Assembly (NCBI GenBank): GCA_046233135.1 | Contig: JBJXHN010000004.1 | Location: 434,001 to 498,000 of the forward strand | Reading direction: 5' to 3' | DNA length: 64,000 nucleotides | Source: JBJXHN01 sp046233135 | Lineage (GTDB): Bacteria; Pseudomonadota; Alphaproteobacteria; Rhodospirillales; Rhodospirillaceae | Shown: piece after piece, positions 26,812 through 35,514 of the stretch | How the letters are laid out: every line of letters begins with the position of its first letter | Numbering within the stretch: position 1 is the stretch's first letter | Notes under the pieces: generated by a model | Seen by the model: the letters and a program-made list of their open reading frames with translations, nothing else | The model's database searches: none | Told to the model about the DNA's origin: nothing | Translations under genes and position numbers: made by a program

Positions 26812-27234
26812 GATCGATCATGGAAGGGACTCAATTCAACTCTTCGCGTCGGGATTTGTCAAGCCGCAGGACTGGCTATCCTTCCGATATGTATGGCCGA
26901 TTCATCCGTGTACGGGTATTTATTCTTTAAAAGTGTATTTTTTGTTTAAGTGTGATTTAAGTTAAAGGAGTGTTGCGAAATAAAATATTCTTGGAGCGGC
27001 AGCCGGTCCAAGAATTCGGTTGGTGGCTTTTACAGACAAGGCCCCTGGTCGTCGCATGGCGGCGGACGGACGTATGGGATGGTTGTCGCCCTGCAAGGAG
27101 CGTCAAACGCCGATTGCGGCCGCCGACGGGGCTGTCGGGGTCGGTGTGAAGGCGCTGGACGTGTCGGTGGTTGGGAAGGGGGGCTCGGGGAGAGGGGGGG
27201 CGCGTTGGGTTGACGGGAAAGCGGTGGAAGCCGA
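26812..27234. other. Intergenic region between proV and the TetR gene
   Basis: This 423-bp stretch contains no convincing gene. The part at 26918-26990 is strongly AT-rich against a GC-rich background and is where the proV promoter should lie; I cannot fix -35/-10 boxes with confidence. The hairpin at 26987-27015 is listed separately. The proV-distal part (27030-27234) is GC-rich with open frames but no ribosome site or coding pattern. Confidence 0.5.
26987..27015 (-). terminator. Hairpin, possible terminator downstream of TetR gene
   Basis: ATTCTTGGA at 26987-26995 pairs perfectly with TCCAAGAAT at 27007-27015 (11-nt loop). On the minus strand it is followed by ATTTTATTT. It lies 220 bp beyond the TetR stop and just upstream of proV, so it may insulate proV or be an operator. 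Confidence 0.45.
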
Positions 27235-27822
27235 TCAGGCGTCCTCTGCCATTTGCTGGCTGCCGATCAGGCTGGCGGCGATGGCCCTGGCGCGGGCGGC
27301 GGCACCCAGGTCGCCATGAAGCTGGCAGGCCACCACGGCACCGAACAACAGCAGAAACAGCTGTTCGGACAAGGCGCGGCTGTCGGGCAGGCCGGCGTCG
27401 CGGATCAGGCGTTCCAGGGTGCGTTCCAGGCTGCGCATATGGGTGGAGGCGGCCTGTCTGATGGGATCGTCGGGTGCGCCGTATTCGGCCACCGCGTTGA
27501 TCAGCAGGCAGCCCCGGAAGCTGCCGACCCCTGTTTCCTGCCCGCCGAACCAGGAATCATAGGCATCAAAGATCGACAGCAGCTTGTCGGTGGTGGTCTG
27601 CCGGCTTTCCAGCAGGGTATCCAGCCAAAGCTGCTGCTGTTCCTGGTACCGCTCCAGGGTGGCCAGGATCAACTCGTCCTTTGATCGGAAATGCCGATAG
27701 AGGGTCATCTTGGCGACCCCCGCTTCCGATAATATGCGGTCAATACCGGTGGCGTGGAAACCGTCCATAATAAACAATCGCAGGGCGGTATCGATCAAGC
27801 GGTCGCGAGGTCTCTGTTCCAA
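27235..27822 (-). CDS. TetR/AcrR family transcriptional regulator
   Basis: A 195-aa regulator. The N-terminal helix-turn-helix is clear: RLIDTALRLFIMDGFHATGIDRI followed by LSEAGVAKMTLYRHFRSKDELI. The C-terminal ligand-binding domain carries a FGGQETGVGSFRGCLLINAVAEY block typical of the subgroup that includes regulators of stress or short-chain alcohol dehydrogenase and efflux genes. It stands alone between the proV upstream region and moaE, so the target is unknown; autoregulation from the AT-rich 27823-27991 region is possible. Confidence 0.9.
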   Translation of the reverse strand: MEQRPRDRLIDTALRLFIMDGFHATGIDRILSEAGVAKMTLYRHFRSKDELILATLERYQEQQQLWLDTLLESRQTTTDKLLSIFDAYDSWFGGQETGVGSFRGCLLINAVAEYGAPDDPIRQAASTHMRSLERTLERLIRDAGLPDSRALSEQLFLLLFGAVVACQLHGDLGAAARARAIAASLIGSQQMAEDA

Positions 27823-27991
27823 ACGCAGCCTCCTTGGTTCCTGTTTAGAGTAATTTTGCTTCAGAGAATGCTACCAAGCCATGTCATTCGTGACCCCGGT
27901 GTTCAACGCATAGGGGGTTTGTGTATGAGTAATATCTAATCAACGGGCGCGCAAAGGTGTTTTTCAATTATACTACGCAAATTTTTTGTGG

Positions 27992-28489
27992 TTAACTGCC
28001 GTTCCAGGCATCGGCGCGGGCATCGTCCTCGGCCTTGGCGGCCACCCAATGGGTTTCGCCGTCGACGGTTTCTTCTTTTTTCCAGAACGGGGCCTTGGTT
28101 TTCAGCCAGTCCATGAGGAACGAGGCGGCTTCGAAGGCGGCGACGCGATGGGCCGAGGCGGTGGCGACAAACACGATGGGGTCTTCGGGGTCCAGCCGTC
28201 CGAACCGATGGATCACCAGGGCGGCGGTCAGCGGCCAGCGGCGTCCGGCTTCGGCGGTAATGGCGTCCAGCTGGCGTTCGGTCATGCCCGGGTAGTGCTC
28301 CAGGGTCATGGAGGTAAGGTGGCGGGCGCTTTCTCCCCGGGCGCCGGGAGCCGTGCCGCGCACCAGGCCGGTGAAGGATACCACCGCCCCGGCGCCGGCG
28401 GCGGCGGCGCTGCGTTCGAAGGCGTTCAGCTCGGCACCGCTGTCGAAAGCGGTGGCCTGGACGCGGACCCGGAAGGGGCTTTCGCTCAT
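27992..28489 (-). CDS. moaE: Molybdopterin synthase catalytic subunit MoaE
   Basis: A 165-aa large subunit of molybdopterin synthase, which adds two sulfurs to cyclic pyranopterin monophosphate. The family blocks are present: GAVVSFTGLVRG, LTSMTLEHYPGMTERQL, HRFGRLDPEDPIVFVATASAHR and the active-site segment FLMDWLKTKAPFWKKEE with its conserved lysines. The ribosome site GGAGG is formed by the two terminal glycine codons of moaD, so translation is tightly coupled to it. It is the last gene of the moaCDE cluster. Confidence 0.95.
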   Translation of the reverse strand: MSESPFRVRVQATAFDSGAELNAFERSAAAAGAGAVVSFTGLVRGTAPGARGESARHLTSMTLEHYPGMTERQLDAITAEAGRRWPLTAALVIHRFGRLDPEDPIVFVATASAHRVAAFEAASFLMDWLKTKAPFWKKEETVDGETHWVAAKAEDDARADAWNGS

Positions 28490-28492
28490 GGC

Positions 28493-28744
28493 TCAGCCTC
28501 CGGTCAGGGGGGGGAAGAAGGCCACTTCGTCGCCGTCGGTGACGGGGGTTTCCGGCCGGGCGAGGTCCTGGTTGACGGCGGCCCGCAGCCGCTGGGGATC
28601 GGCGAAAGCGGCGGCGTAGCCGTTCCCGCGGGCGGCCTGCCAGGCGATCAGCTCGGCGATGGAGGTGACGCCGGCGGGCAGGGGCTGATCCTCGCTGTCC
28701 AGGCCCACCTGTTCGCGGACCCAGGCGAAATACACAAGCTTCAT
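28493..28744 (-). CDS. moaD: Molybdopterin synthase sulfur carrier subunit MoaD
   Basis: An 83-aa ubiquitin-like sulfur carrier. It ends in the required Gly-Gly (FFPPLTGG), which is thiocarboxylated and inserted into the MoaE active site. The beta-grasp pattern (KLVYFAWVREQVG start, DGDEVAFFPP before the tail) is typical. It begins 3 bp after the moaC stop and ends just before moaE. The last codons GGA GGC double as the Shine-Dalgarno sequence for moaE. Confidence 0.94.
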   Translation of the reverse strand: MKLVYFAWVREQVGLDSEDQPLPAGVTSIAELIAWQAARGNGYAAAFADPQRLRAAVNQDLARPETPVTDGDEVAFFPPLTGG

Positions 28745-28746
28745 GG

Positions 28747-29313
28747 TCAGGCGATCTCCGTGGGGGTATGCGGCGCTTGCGGGGTGGGGGCATCATCGGC
28801 GTGCCACAGCCCGGACCGGCCGCCTTCCTTGTGCAGCAGGCGGATGTCGGTGATCCGCATGCCCTTGTCCACCGCCTTGCACATGTCATAGACGGTCAGG
28901 GCGGCGACGGACACGGCTGTCAGGGCCTCCATCTCCACGCCCGTCCGTCCGGTCAGCTTGCAGGTGGCGGTGATCACCAGGCTGTCTGGATCTTCCGGCT
29001 CCAGGGTGACGGTGACCTTGGTCAGGGCGAGGGGATGGCACAGGGGGATCAGGTCCGGGGTGCGCTTGGCCCCCATGATCCCGGCCAGCTGGGCAACGGT
29101 CAGCACGTCGCCCTTGGCCATGGACCGCTCGCGGATGCGGGCCAGGGTGGCCGGGGCCATCACCACCCGGCCGGCTGCGGTGGCGATGCGCTGGGTGGCG
29201 GCCTTGGCGGTGACATCCACCATATGGGCATTGCCGCTGTCGTCGAAGTGGGTCAGGCCGTCTTTCGCCGATGCGGCCGGGGTCGGGGCAGAGGAAGGCG
29301 CGGGGTCGTCCAT
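28747..29313 (-). CDS. moaC: Cyclic pyranopterin monophosphate synthase MoaC
   Basis: A 188-aa enzyme that, with MoaA, converts GTP to cyclic pyranopterin monophosphate. The signature blocks are LTHFDDSGNAHMVDVTAKA, the active-site LIPLCHPLALT, GRTGVEMEALTAVSVAALTVYDMCKAVDKGM and DIRLLHKEGGRSG. It has a short Ala/Pro/Ser-rich N-terminal extension. No moaA gene lies in this window. It is preceded by mobA (31 bp) and followed closely by moaD. Confidence 0.96.
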   Translation of the reverse strand: MDDPAPSSAPTPAASAKDGLTHFDDSGNAHMVDVTAKAATQRIATAAGRVVMAPATLARIRERSMAKGDVLTVAQLAGIMGAKRTPDLIPLCHPLALTKVTVTLEPEDPDSLVITATCKLTGRTGVEMEALTAVSVAALTVYDMCKAVDKGMRITDIRLLHKEGGRSGLWHADDAPTPQAPHTPTEIA

Positions 29314-29344
29314 GGGGGCTCCCTGTGGTGGTCGGTGCCGGGGC

Positions 29345-30052
29345 CTACCGGCGGGCGCGCTCCCGGGCGTCGGCCAGGTCCGCGTCGGAATTGAGGTTGA
29401 GGAAGGGATCGGGTGGGCCGTGGTGGTCGAAGGCCACCGCGACCGCCGAGGCCCCCGTCAGAACCCGATTAAGGGAGGCCGAGCCGCTCGCGCAAGTGCG
29501 GGCTACCAGCTCTTCGGTACCGTGGCCTACCCGCCACAGGGCCAGGGCGTTGTGCTGGCGCTCCCGCCAGCAGGCCACGGCCGCGCCGGCATCCGGATGC
29601 GCGGCCAGGGCCGCAGCCAGGCGTCCGGGCAGGTCGTCGGGGAAGAAGGGGGTGTCCACCGGCAGGGTCAGCAGGGTGTCGGCCCCCACCGACCGTGCCC
29701 AGCGCAGCAGGGCGCCCAGTCCGCCCAGCGGACCGATGCGCGGGCCGGGCGGGTCTTCCACCAGGGTCAGGCCGAGCAAGCCGGCCAGCGCGCGGTGCTG
29801 TTCTTCGGCGCAATGCACCGAGAACGCCAGGGGCAACCGGAAACCTTCGGGACCGCCTTCAGGACTGCCGTCGGCAGTGGCGGCGATGAGCCGGCGGGCG
29901 ACGCGGGTCGCGAGGGGCTCGCCGTCCAGCAGCAGCAGGGCCTTGTCGACCCCGCCCAGGCGCCGCCCCTCGCCGCCGCCCAGCAGGCCGGCCGCCAGGG
30001 GCGGGCGGGGTGCCGGATCAGGTGGGGTCGGCAAGATGGCCCCAAAGATCAT
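29345..30052 (-). CDS. mobA: Molybdenum cofactor guanylyltransferase MobA-like
   Basis: A 235-aa nucleotidyltransferase that attaches GMP to molybdopterin. The nucleotide-binding loop is LLGGGEGRRLGGVDKALLLLDG, a variant of LAGGxxxRMGxxK, and it has the TLLTLPVDTPFFPDDL metal-binding strand and a late FLNLNSDADL block. The frame is open to 30112; the ATG at 30052 lies inside the 3' end of rimO (35-nt overlap), implying coupled translation. A substrate other than molybdopterin (for example CTP-dependent MocA chemistry) is less likely given the moaCDE neighbours. Confidence 0.85.
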   Translation of the reverse strand: MIFGAILPTPPDPAPRPPLAAGLLGGGEGRRLGGVDKALLLLDGEPLATRVARRLIAATADGSPEGGPEGFRLPLAFSVHCAEEQHRALAGLLGLTLVEDPPGPRIGPLGGLGALLRWARSVGADTLLTLPVDTPFFPDDLPGRLAAALAAHPDAGAAVACWRERQHNALALWRVGHGTEELVARTCASGSASLNRVLTGASAVAVAFDHHGPPDPFLNLNSDADLADARERARR

Positions 30053-31364
30053 ATTCGTCGGCCTCGTCGACCACGGCCATGACCTTGTCACCCACCGACA
30101 GCGACGTTTCACCGTTCAGGAACAGGCAGCCGTCGATTTCCGGTGCGTCGGACCAGGTGCGGCAGATGGCGCCGTCTTCGTCCACATCGTCCACCAGGGC
30201 CTCCACGGTCCGGCCCACCTTGCGCAGCAGGCGGTCGCGGCTGATGGCGCTCTGATGTTCCATGAAGCGGTGCCAGCGCTCTTCCTTGACCTCTTCGGGC
30301 ACGGCGCCGGGCAGATCGTTGGCCTTGGCGCCGGCGACCGCTTCGTACTTGAAGCAGCCGACCCGGTCGAGCCGGGCTTCGCTCAGCCAGTCCAGCATCT
30401 GGCGGAAGTCGTCTTCGGTTTCGCCGGGGAAGCCGACGATGAAGGTGGATCGCAGGGTCAGGTCCGGACAGTCGGCGCGCCAGCGGGCCAGGCGGTCCAG
30501 GGTCTTTTCCTGGGCCGCCGGGCGGCGCATGGCCTTCAGCACGGTCGGGCTGGCATGCTGGAAGGGGATGTCGAGATAGGGCAGCACCCGTCCCCCGGCC
30601 ATCAGGGGGATCACCGCATCCACGTGGGGGTAAGGATAGACGTAATGCAGCCGCACCCAGATCCCCAGTTCGCCCAGGGCTTCGGCCAGATCGACGAAGC
30701 GGGCCTTGACCGGACGGCCGCGCCAGTCGCTTTCGGCGTATTTCAGATCGATGCCATAGGCGCTGGTGTCCTGGCTGATCACCAGCAGCTCCTTGACCCC
30801 GGCGGCGGCCAGCCGTTCCGCTTCGCTCAGCACCTTGGCCGCCGGGCGGCTGGCCAGCCCGCCGCGCAGATCGGGGATGATGCAGAACGAGCAGCTGTTG
30901 TCGCAGCCTTCCGAGATCTTCAGGTAGGCATAGTGACGGGGGGTCAGGCGGATGCCCTGGGGCGGCACCAGGTCGGTGAAGGGATTGGCGCCGGGGGGCA
31001 CCGCCTTGTGGACCGCATCCACCACCGCTTCGTATTGATGGGGGCCGGTGACCGCCAGCACGTCCGGGTGGCTCTGGCGGATGGCGTCGGCGTCGTGGCC
31101 CATGCAGCCGGTGACGATCACCTTGCCGTTCTCGGCCATGGCCTCGCCGATGGCATCCAGGCTTTCGGCCTTGGCGGTGTCCAGGAAGCCGCAGGTATTG
31201 ACGATCACCACGTCGGCACCGTCGTAGGTGGGCGACACGGCGTAGCCTTCGGCGCGCAGGCGGGTGAGGATGCGCTCACTGTCCACCAGGGCCTTGGGGC
31301 AGCCCAGGCTGACAATGCCGACGGTCGGGGTGCCGGACGCGGGGGAAGAGGAAGGCGGGGGCAT
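30018..31364 (-). CDS. rimO: Ribosomal protein S12 methylthiotransferase RimO
   Basis: A 448-aa radical-SAM enzyme that methylthiolates the conserved aspartate of ribosomal protein S12. It starts with the UPF0004 domain (VGIVSLGCPKALVDSE, NTCGFLDTAK, TGCMGH), then the radical-SAM cluster motif CDNSCSFC, and ends with a TRAM domain. ISQDTSAYGID and HYVYPYPH distinguish RimO from MiaB. The frame is open to 31484, but ATG 31364 starts the recognisable protein and is preceded by AAGGAC. It heads the rimO-mobA-moaCDE series. Confidence 0.95.
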   Translation of the reverse strand: MPPPSSSPASGTPTVGIVSLGCPKALVDSERILTRLRAEGYAVSPTYDGADVVIVNTCGFLDTAKAESLDAIGEAMAENGKVIVTGCMGHDADAIRQSHPDVLAVTGPHQYEAVVDAVHKAVPPGANPFTDLVPPQGIRLTPRHYAYLKISEGCDNSCSFCIIPDLRGGLASRPAAKVLSEAERLAAAGVKELLVISQDTSAYGIDLKYAESDWRGRPVKARFVDLAEALGELGIWVRLHYVYPYPHVDAVIPLMAGGRVLPYLDIPFQHASPTVLKAMRRPAAQEKTLDRLARWRADCPDLTLRSTFIVGFPGETEDDFRQMLDWLSEARLDRVGCFKYEAVAGAKANDLPGAVPEEVKEERWHRFMEHQSAISRDRLLRKVGRTVEALVDDVDEDGAICRTWSDAPEIDGCLFLNGETSLSVGDKVMAVVDEADEYDLWGHLADPT

Positions 31365-31659
31365 TCTGGCGCAGGTCCTTACGGAGTCAGGGATCTCGGG
31401 GTGATGTGTGGCGGCGACTCTGAACTGGCCCCCATATAAGTCACGGTGGCGGTCGAGGCCAAGGCCGGAGTGGACAGCTATCAACCCTGGCCTTTCGGTT
31501 GTGCGGCGGTGTTCGCGTACGATGTGCCGGCAACGGAGGGGGGCGACCCAACCGGGGCGTTGTGAAAAAACGTGTCATTTTAACCCTGGCGAAAGGCATC
31601 CGTGATTGGATTCCTCCGTCTTTTGGCGTATGCCAATAGTGTAGTTCCGTGGAGGTTCC

Positions 31660-32571
31660 ATGTTGCAAACCCTTGTAAACGCTTTGGCTGCCTTACTGAT
31701 TCTCTTCGGGGGATTGGTCGGGGCCGCCTTTGCTCAAGGCTCGCCGCAGCCCTCCTCTGGTGTCGTTCTGGTTGTTTTGCCCCAGAAACCTTTGGTCCCG
31801 GAGGCGGGTGAACCCCAGGCGACCACCCATGTTTCCAGTCTTTCCGAGGGGGCGGAAGATACCCTCTTGGCGAGCGGAGAGGGGTTGGCCGACCCTGTCC
31901 GAACGGACAGGGAAGCGGGCTGGGCGGACGCTCTGTCGCCGGTGCTGATGCCGCTGGTTGAAGCGGGGCTGGCCATCGAAGTGGCCTATCTGGACGACGG
32001 CGCCGCCGGTACCGAAGGCGAATCGGCCGGTGATGCGTCGCTGCGGCGGGAATTCGCCATGGCCCGCCCGTTGTCGTCGATCGATCCCGAACTGCCCGAT
32101 GCCCTGCTGATCGTTGCCCGAGGCGAAGACCCGGCCCGCGCCGATGCGCTGTCCGGCGACACGGTGCTGCGCGGCCATGTGCAGCGGCTGGCCCGCAACA
32201 ACCGGGTGATTGCGGCGCTGGACACCGGCGCCGCAGGACTGCTGGGTGCCCGCGACGGCCTGGGACGGCCGATCATCGAATGGCGCCGGGTGGCGGTGCC
32301 GCCGTATCTTATCGGCGGCTTCCGGGGGCGGCAGGCCTATCTCAGCCCCGATGACACCGATCCGGCTGAAGCCGTCCGCGACCGCAACCTGATCACCGGC
32401 CGGGGCCTGGAGGCCGGGCCGCAGGTGGTCGAGATGATGATGCTCGCCCTTGCGGAAAACGGCCTGATCGCCGCGCCCAGTGCCGCACCGGTGGGATGGG
32501 CGCGGGCCAAATCCTTGCGCGCGGACGAACGCCCCGTTCCCGAACTGGCCGAAACCCCGGCCAACAATTGA
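31660..32571 (+). CDS. Secreted DJ-1/PfpI-like protein lacking the catalytic Cys
   Basis: A 303-aa exported protein with signal peptide NALAALLILFGGLVGAAFA. The mature part follows the DJ-1/PfpI (class I glutamine amidotransferase-like) order: a first strand VVLVVLP, a helix and strand in LVEAGLAIEVAYLDDG, DALLIVARGED, the nucleophile-elbow region NRVIAALDTGAAGL, and the late RNLITGRGLEAGPQVVEMMM typical of the family. Where active members have a Cys-His pair after the strand (AICHGPA), this one has Asp-Thr, so the usual catalysis is not possible. ATG 31660 follows GGAGG closely. Function unknown; perhaps a binding or structural role in the periplasm. Confidence 0.65.
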   Translation: MLQTLVNALAALLILFGGLVGAAFAQGSPQPSSGVVLVVLPQKPLVPEAGEPQATTHVSSLSEGAEDTLLASGEGLADPVRTDREAGWADALSPVLMPLVEAGLAIEVAYLDDGAAGTEGESAGDASLRREFAMARPLSSIDPELPDALLIVARGEDPARADALSGDTVLRGHVQRLARNNRVIAALDTGAAGLLGARDGLGRPIIEWRRVAVPPYLIGGFRGRQAYLSPDDTDPAEAVRDRNLITGRGLEAGPQVVEMMMLALAENGLIAAPSAAPVGWARAKSLRADERPVPELAETPANN

Positions 32572-32717
32572 GGCCATCTTTTCAGGGTGCATGGCCGCTC
32601 TGCTTTCCGCGCATGGCGGCTATTCATATTGCGTCGCAGCATCGTGTTGGTGTTGACGAAAGGGCCTCCCGGCGGGAAAACAGGGCTCCTTTTCAGCGAA
32701 TGAAGCCGGAGGCCCCG

Positions 32718-33317
32718 ATGACCGAGCAGACCCTGGACGCCTATTTGGAGACGTCCCTGGCGGTGATGGCCGCGACACGGGACGCCCGGCTGGGGGCGGC
32801 GATGGGCAAGGCCATCGAGGCGATCTCCGGTGCGCTGGCCCATCAGAAGCCGGTGCTGGTCTGCGGCAACGGCGGGTCCATGGCCGATGCCATGCATATC
32901 GCCGGCGAACTGGCGGCCCGTTTCCTGGTGGATCGCCCGGCGCTGCAGGTGATGGCCCTTGGGACCAATGTGGCGACCCTGACGGCCTGGTCCAACGATG
33001 TCTCCTACGACAGCCTGTTCGCCCGCGAGGTGGAAGCGTACGGCGCGTCCGGGGGGGTGCTGCTGGGCATTTCCACCAGCGGCAATTCGGGCAATGTGGT
33101 CGCGGCGATGGAACAGGCCGGGGCGATGGGCATGACCCGCGTCTCCATGACCGGCGAAGGCGGTGGCAAGCTGGCCGGTCTCAGCGATGTTCTTCTGGCG
33201 GTGCCATCCCGGTTCACGCCCCATATCCAGCAGGTGCATCAGGTGCTGTATCATTATCTTTGCCTGGAAGTGGAGGCCCGCTCGGCGGCGGTTGCGGCGA
33301 TGGTGGCGGCCTCCTGA
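32718..33317 (+). CDS. gmhA: Phosphoheptose isomerase-like SIS-domain protein
   Basis: A 199-aa SIS-domain protein of the GmhA type, which converts sedoheptulose 7-phosphate to D-glycero-manno-heptose 7-phosphate for lipopolysaccharide core. The sugar-phosphate loop is LVCGNGGSMADAMHIAGEL, followed by STSGNSGNVVAAM and the late TPHIQQVHQVLYHYLC block that carries the family histidine. DiaA, a replication initiator-binding paralogue, has a similar sequence and cannot be fully excluded. ATG 32718 is preceded by CGGAGG; ATG 32700 upstream has no ribosome site. The next gene follows after 1 bp. Confidence 0.87.
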   Translation: MTEQTLDAYLETSLAVMAATRDARLGAAMGKAIEAISGALAHQKPVLVCGNGGSMADAMHIAGELAARFLVDRPALQVMALGTNVATLTAWSNDVSYDSLFAREVEAYGASGGVLLGISTSGNSGNVVAAMEQAGAMGMTRVSMTGEGGGKLAGLSDVLLAVPSRFTPHIQQVHQVLYHYLCLEVEARSAAVAAMVAAS

Positions 33318-33318
33318 C

Positions 33319-34392
33319 GTGAAACAAAGGTCCGTACTGTTCTTCCTGCCCCTTCCCCTACCCCTTCCCGTCACCCTGTTCGTGGGCGCCATTGGCGGCT
33401 GGTGTTTCTGGTATTTTCACTTTCCCCTGGCCTGGCTGCTGGGCGCCCTGGCTGCGACCATGATTCCCGGCCTGATGGGCATCCCCATGACCGGGCCGAA
33501 GCATCTGCGCGACGGCGTCCTGGCGATCCTGGGGGTGCTGCTGGGGTCCGGCTTCTCCCCCGACGTGGTGCAATCCTTCGGCGCCTGGACCGTCAGCCTG
33601 GTCTGCATGCTGCTGGCCAGCGTTTTCATGGGCCTGTTCGGCGTGTGGTACGGCATACGCATAGCCGGCTATGACCGGGCGACGGCCTGGTTCGCGGGGA
33701 TTCCCGGCGGGCTGTCGGTGCTGACGGCGCTGTCGCCGTCCTATGGCGCCGATGCGCGGGTGGTGGCCTTGAGCCATGGCTGGCGGCTGGTCTCGGTGCT
33801 GGTGGGGGCGCCTTTGGCCCTGCATGCGCTGGGGGTGGATGTGCGGCAGGCCACCCAGAACCCCACGCTCGCCCTTGGCCTGGGGTGGGAAGATGCCCTG
33901 CTGCTGCTGGGCTGTGCGGTGGCCGGACCGCTGATCGGCAAGGTCGCCCGGTTGCCGGCGGCGACTCTGACCGGCCCGCTGATCCTCAGCGCCCTGCTGC
34001 ACATGACCGGGGTGACGGATGCCAAGCCGCCGTCGCTGGTGATCATCCTGGCGCAGATCGTCATCGGCGTGTCCGTGGGCACGCGCTTTTCCGGCACCTC
34101 GCTGAAGTCGCTGGCGGTGATTCTGGGTCATGCCATCGTCATGGCGGTGGGGCTGCTGCTGCTGACCGTAGCCATGACATTCGTCGCGTCTCTGGCCATC
34201 GGTCTGCCCATTCACCAGCTGGTGCTGGCCTATGTGCCCGGGGGCGCGCCGGAAATGGGACTGGTGGCCCTGTCCTTGGGGATCGAGCCCGCCTTTGTCG
34301 CCACCCACCATCTGGTGCGGGTGACCATCATCGTGCTGATGGTGCCGTGGCTGGCCAAGACCTTCGCGCGGGACAAGCGGGGCGAGGAGTAA
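33319..34392 (+). CDS. AbrB family membrane protein (putative transporter)
   Basis: A 357-aa inner-membrane protein with about ten hydrophobic segments arranged as two repeats. The family fingerprints are PLAWLLGALAATMIPG near the start and AYVPGGAPEMGLVALSLGIEPAFVATHH near the end, the latter mirrored by FAGIPGGLSVLTAL in the first half. It is of the AbrB/AmoA-type family (not the Bacillus AbrB regulator), a poorly characterised family in which some members relate to ammonia monooxygenase annotations without proof. The start is a GTG at 33319, one base after the gmhA stop, so it is translationally coupled. Confidence 0.8.
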   Translation: MKQRSVLFFLPLPLPLPVTLFVGAIGGWCFWYFHFPLAWLLGALAATMIPGLMGIPMTGPKHLRDGVLAILGVLLGSGFSPDVVQSFGAWTVSLVCMLLASVFMGLFGVWYGIRIAGYDRATAWFAGIPGGLSVLTALSPSYGADARVVALSHGWRLVSVLVGAPLALHALGVDVRQATQNPTLALGLGWEDALLLLGCAVAGPLIGKVARLPAATLTGPLILSALLHMTGVTDAKPPSLVIILAQIVIGVSVGTRFSGTSLKSLAVILGHAIVMAVGLLLLTVAMTFVASLAIGLPIHQLVLAYVPGGAPEMGLVALSLGIEPAFVATHHLVRVTIIVLMVPWLAKTFARDKRGEE

Positions 34393-34465
34393 TCCCGCCC
34401 CTGATCTTCACGGCCCCGTTCTTTCCGGCCCCGGTCTTCACGGCCCCGGCTTTGCTTCCGCCGGC

Positions 34466-35314
34466 TCAGTAGCTGGCGGGGGTGCAAAGCTTGCGCTGGA
34501 TATCGCGCACCAGCTTCAACTCCTCCGGCCGCAGCACGCCGTCCGCTTCCATCACGGCGACCGAGGAGTCCAGCAGCAGGCCGATGCATTCGGGGCTTTC
34601 CTGCTCGATGGACGCCAGGCAGATGTCGATCAGGGTGCTGGTCGGGCGCAGGCGGCGGATATAGGCGGCCAGGGCGGCCATGTCATCGGTGGTGGTTTCC
34701 AGCCCTTCCAGGGCCGAGCGCTGAATCGCATAGTCCAGCACCGCTTCCACTTCCTTGTCGTGCAGAAAGCCGTCGGCGCGGGCAATGGAGACCAGGATGC
34801 GCAGGCCGTCGCCGGCGGCCAGCCTCTGGGCGCGGCCGGGGGTGCTGAGGCTTTCCTGGGCGGCGACGGCCGCGGCGGTGCTTTTCTCGCCGGTGGCTTC
34901 GGGATAGTCGCCGGGCCAGTCCCGATCCGGGTCCAGATGCAGCTCTTCCCGCAGGTAGCCGCGAATGTCGTGATAGACCACGCCGTCCATGTCGAAGACC
35001 ATGGCGATGCGGTCCAGCTTGAAGGCGCGTGGGGCAACACGTTCATGGCAGAACGCGCGCATGCGCGGCCCCCGGGGCGGCTTGGCGTCGATGCCCAACA
35101 GGGTGACGCGCCGCCGGCTGTGGCAGCCGTCCAGGGTTTCGTATTCGATGCCGAAGGTCAGGCCGGCGCCGGTTTCCAGCGCCGCACTGTCCGGCGAATT
35201 CATCGATGGATCATCGGGGGCATCCAGGCCCGATGGCGCAAAGCCGCCCAGGAACACCGGGGGAACCTTCTCGCTGCGCCGTACCAGAGCCCTTAGCCCA
35301 CCAAGGATCGACAT
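34466..35314 (-). CDS. WYL-like and TerB-like domain protein
   Basis: A 282-aa cytoplasmic protein. Residues about 40-110 look like a WYL domain (TFGIEYETLDGCHSRRRVTLLGID, then RAFCHERVAPRAFKLDRI), a fold that senses ligands or nucleic acids. Residues about 155-280 form a TerB-type helical bundle (GLRILVSIARADGFLHDKEVEAV and a second copy VAVMEADGVLRPEELKLV), with acidic residues that can bind metal. Such WYL-TerB combinations occur in stress-response proteins, but the job here is unknown. ATG 35314 follows GGAGCAGG. It converges with the AbrB-family gene. Confidence 0.7.
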   Translation of the reverse strand: MSILGGLRALVRRSEKVPPVFLGGFAPSGLDAPDDPSMNSPDSAALETGAGLTFGIEYETLDGCHSRRRVTLLGIDAKPPRGPRMRAFCHERVAPRAFKLDRIAMVFDMDGVVYHDIRGYLREELHLDPDRDWPGDYPEATGEKSTAAAVAAQESLSTPGRAQRLAAGDGLRILVSIARADGFLHDKEVEAVLDYAIQRSALEGLETTTDDMAALAAYIRRLRPTSTLIDICLASIEQESPECIGLLLDSSVAVMEADGVLRPEELKLVRDIQRKLCTPASY

Positions 35315-35514
35315 GTCCCTGCTCCTTCCACCAACCGCGCCCGGCACCTTTCCGAGGGAAAGAGGCCGGGAAACGGGTTCCATGTACTCCTGAATGCCGC
35401 CCGTGAAAAGACACCCGGCGGCGAGGAGTACACGGGCCGGCGCATGCCTTCGGGCTATACGCACAATTTGCGCATTTTCCCGCCGGTAAGAAAGATATTT
35501 TTTGGCGACAGAGG

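Noticed and set aside
26987..27319. Plus-strand frame 27020-27319 upstream of the TetR gene
   Set aside because: GTG start without ribosome site, low-complexity Gly/Ala/Arg product, and its end lies within the TetR gene on the opposite strand.
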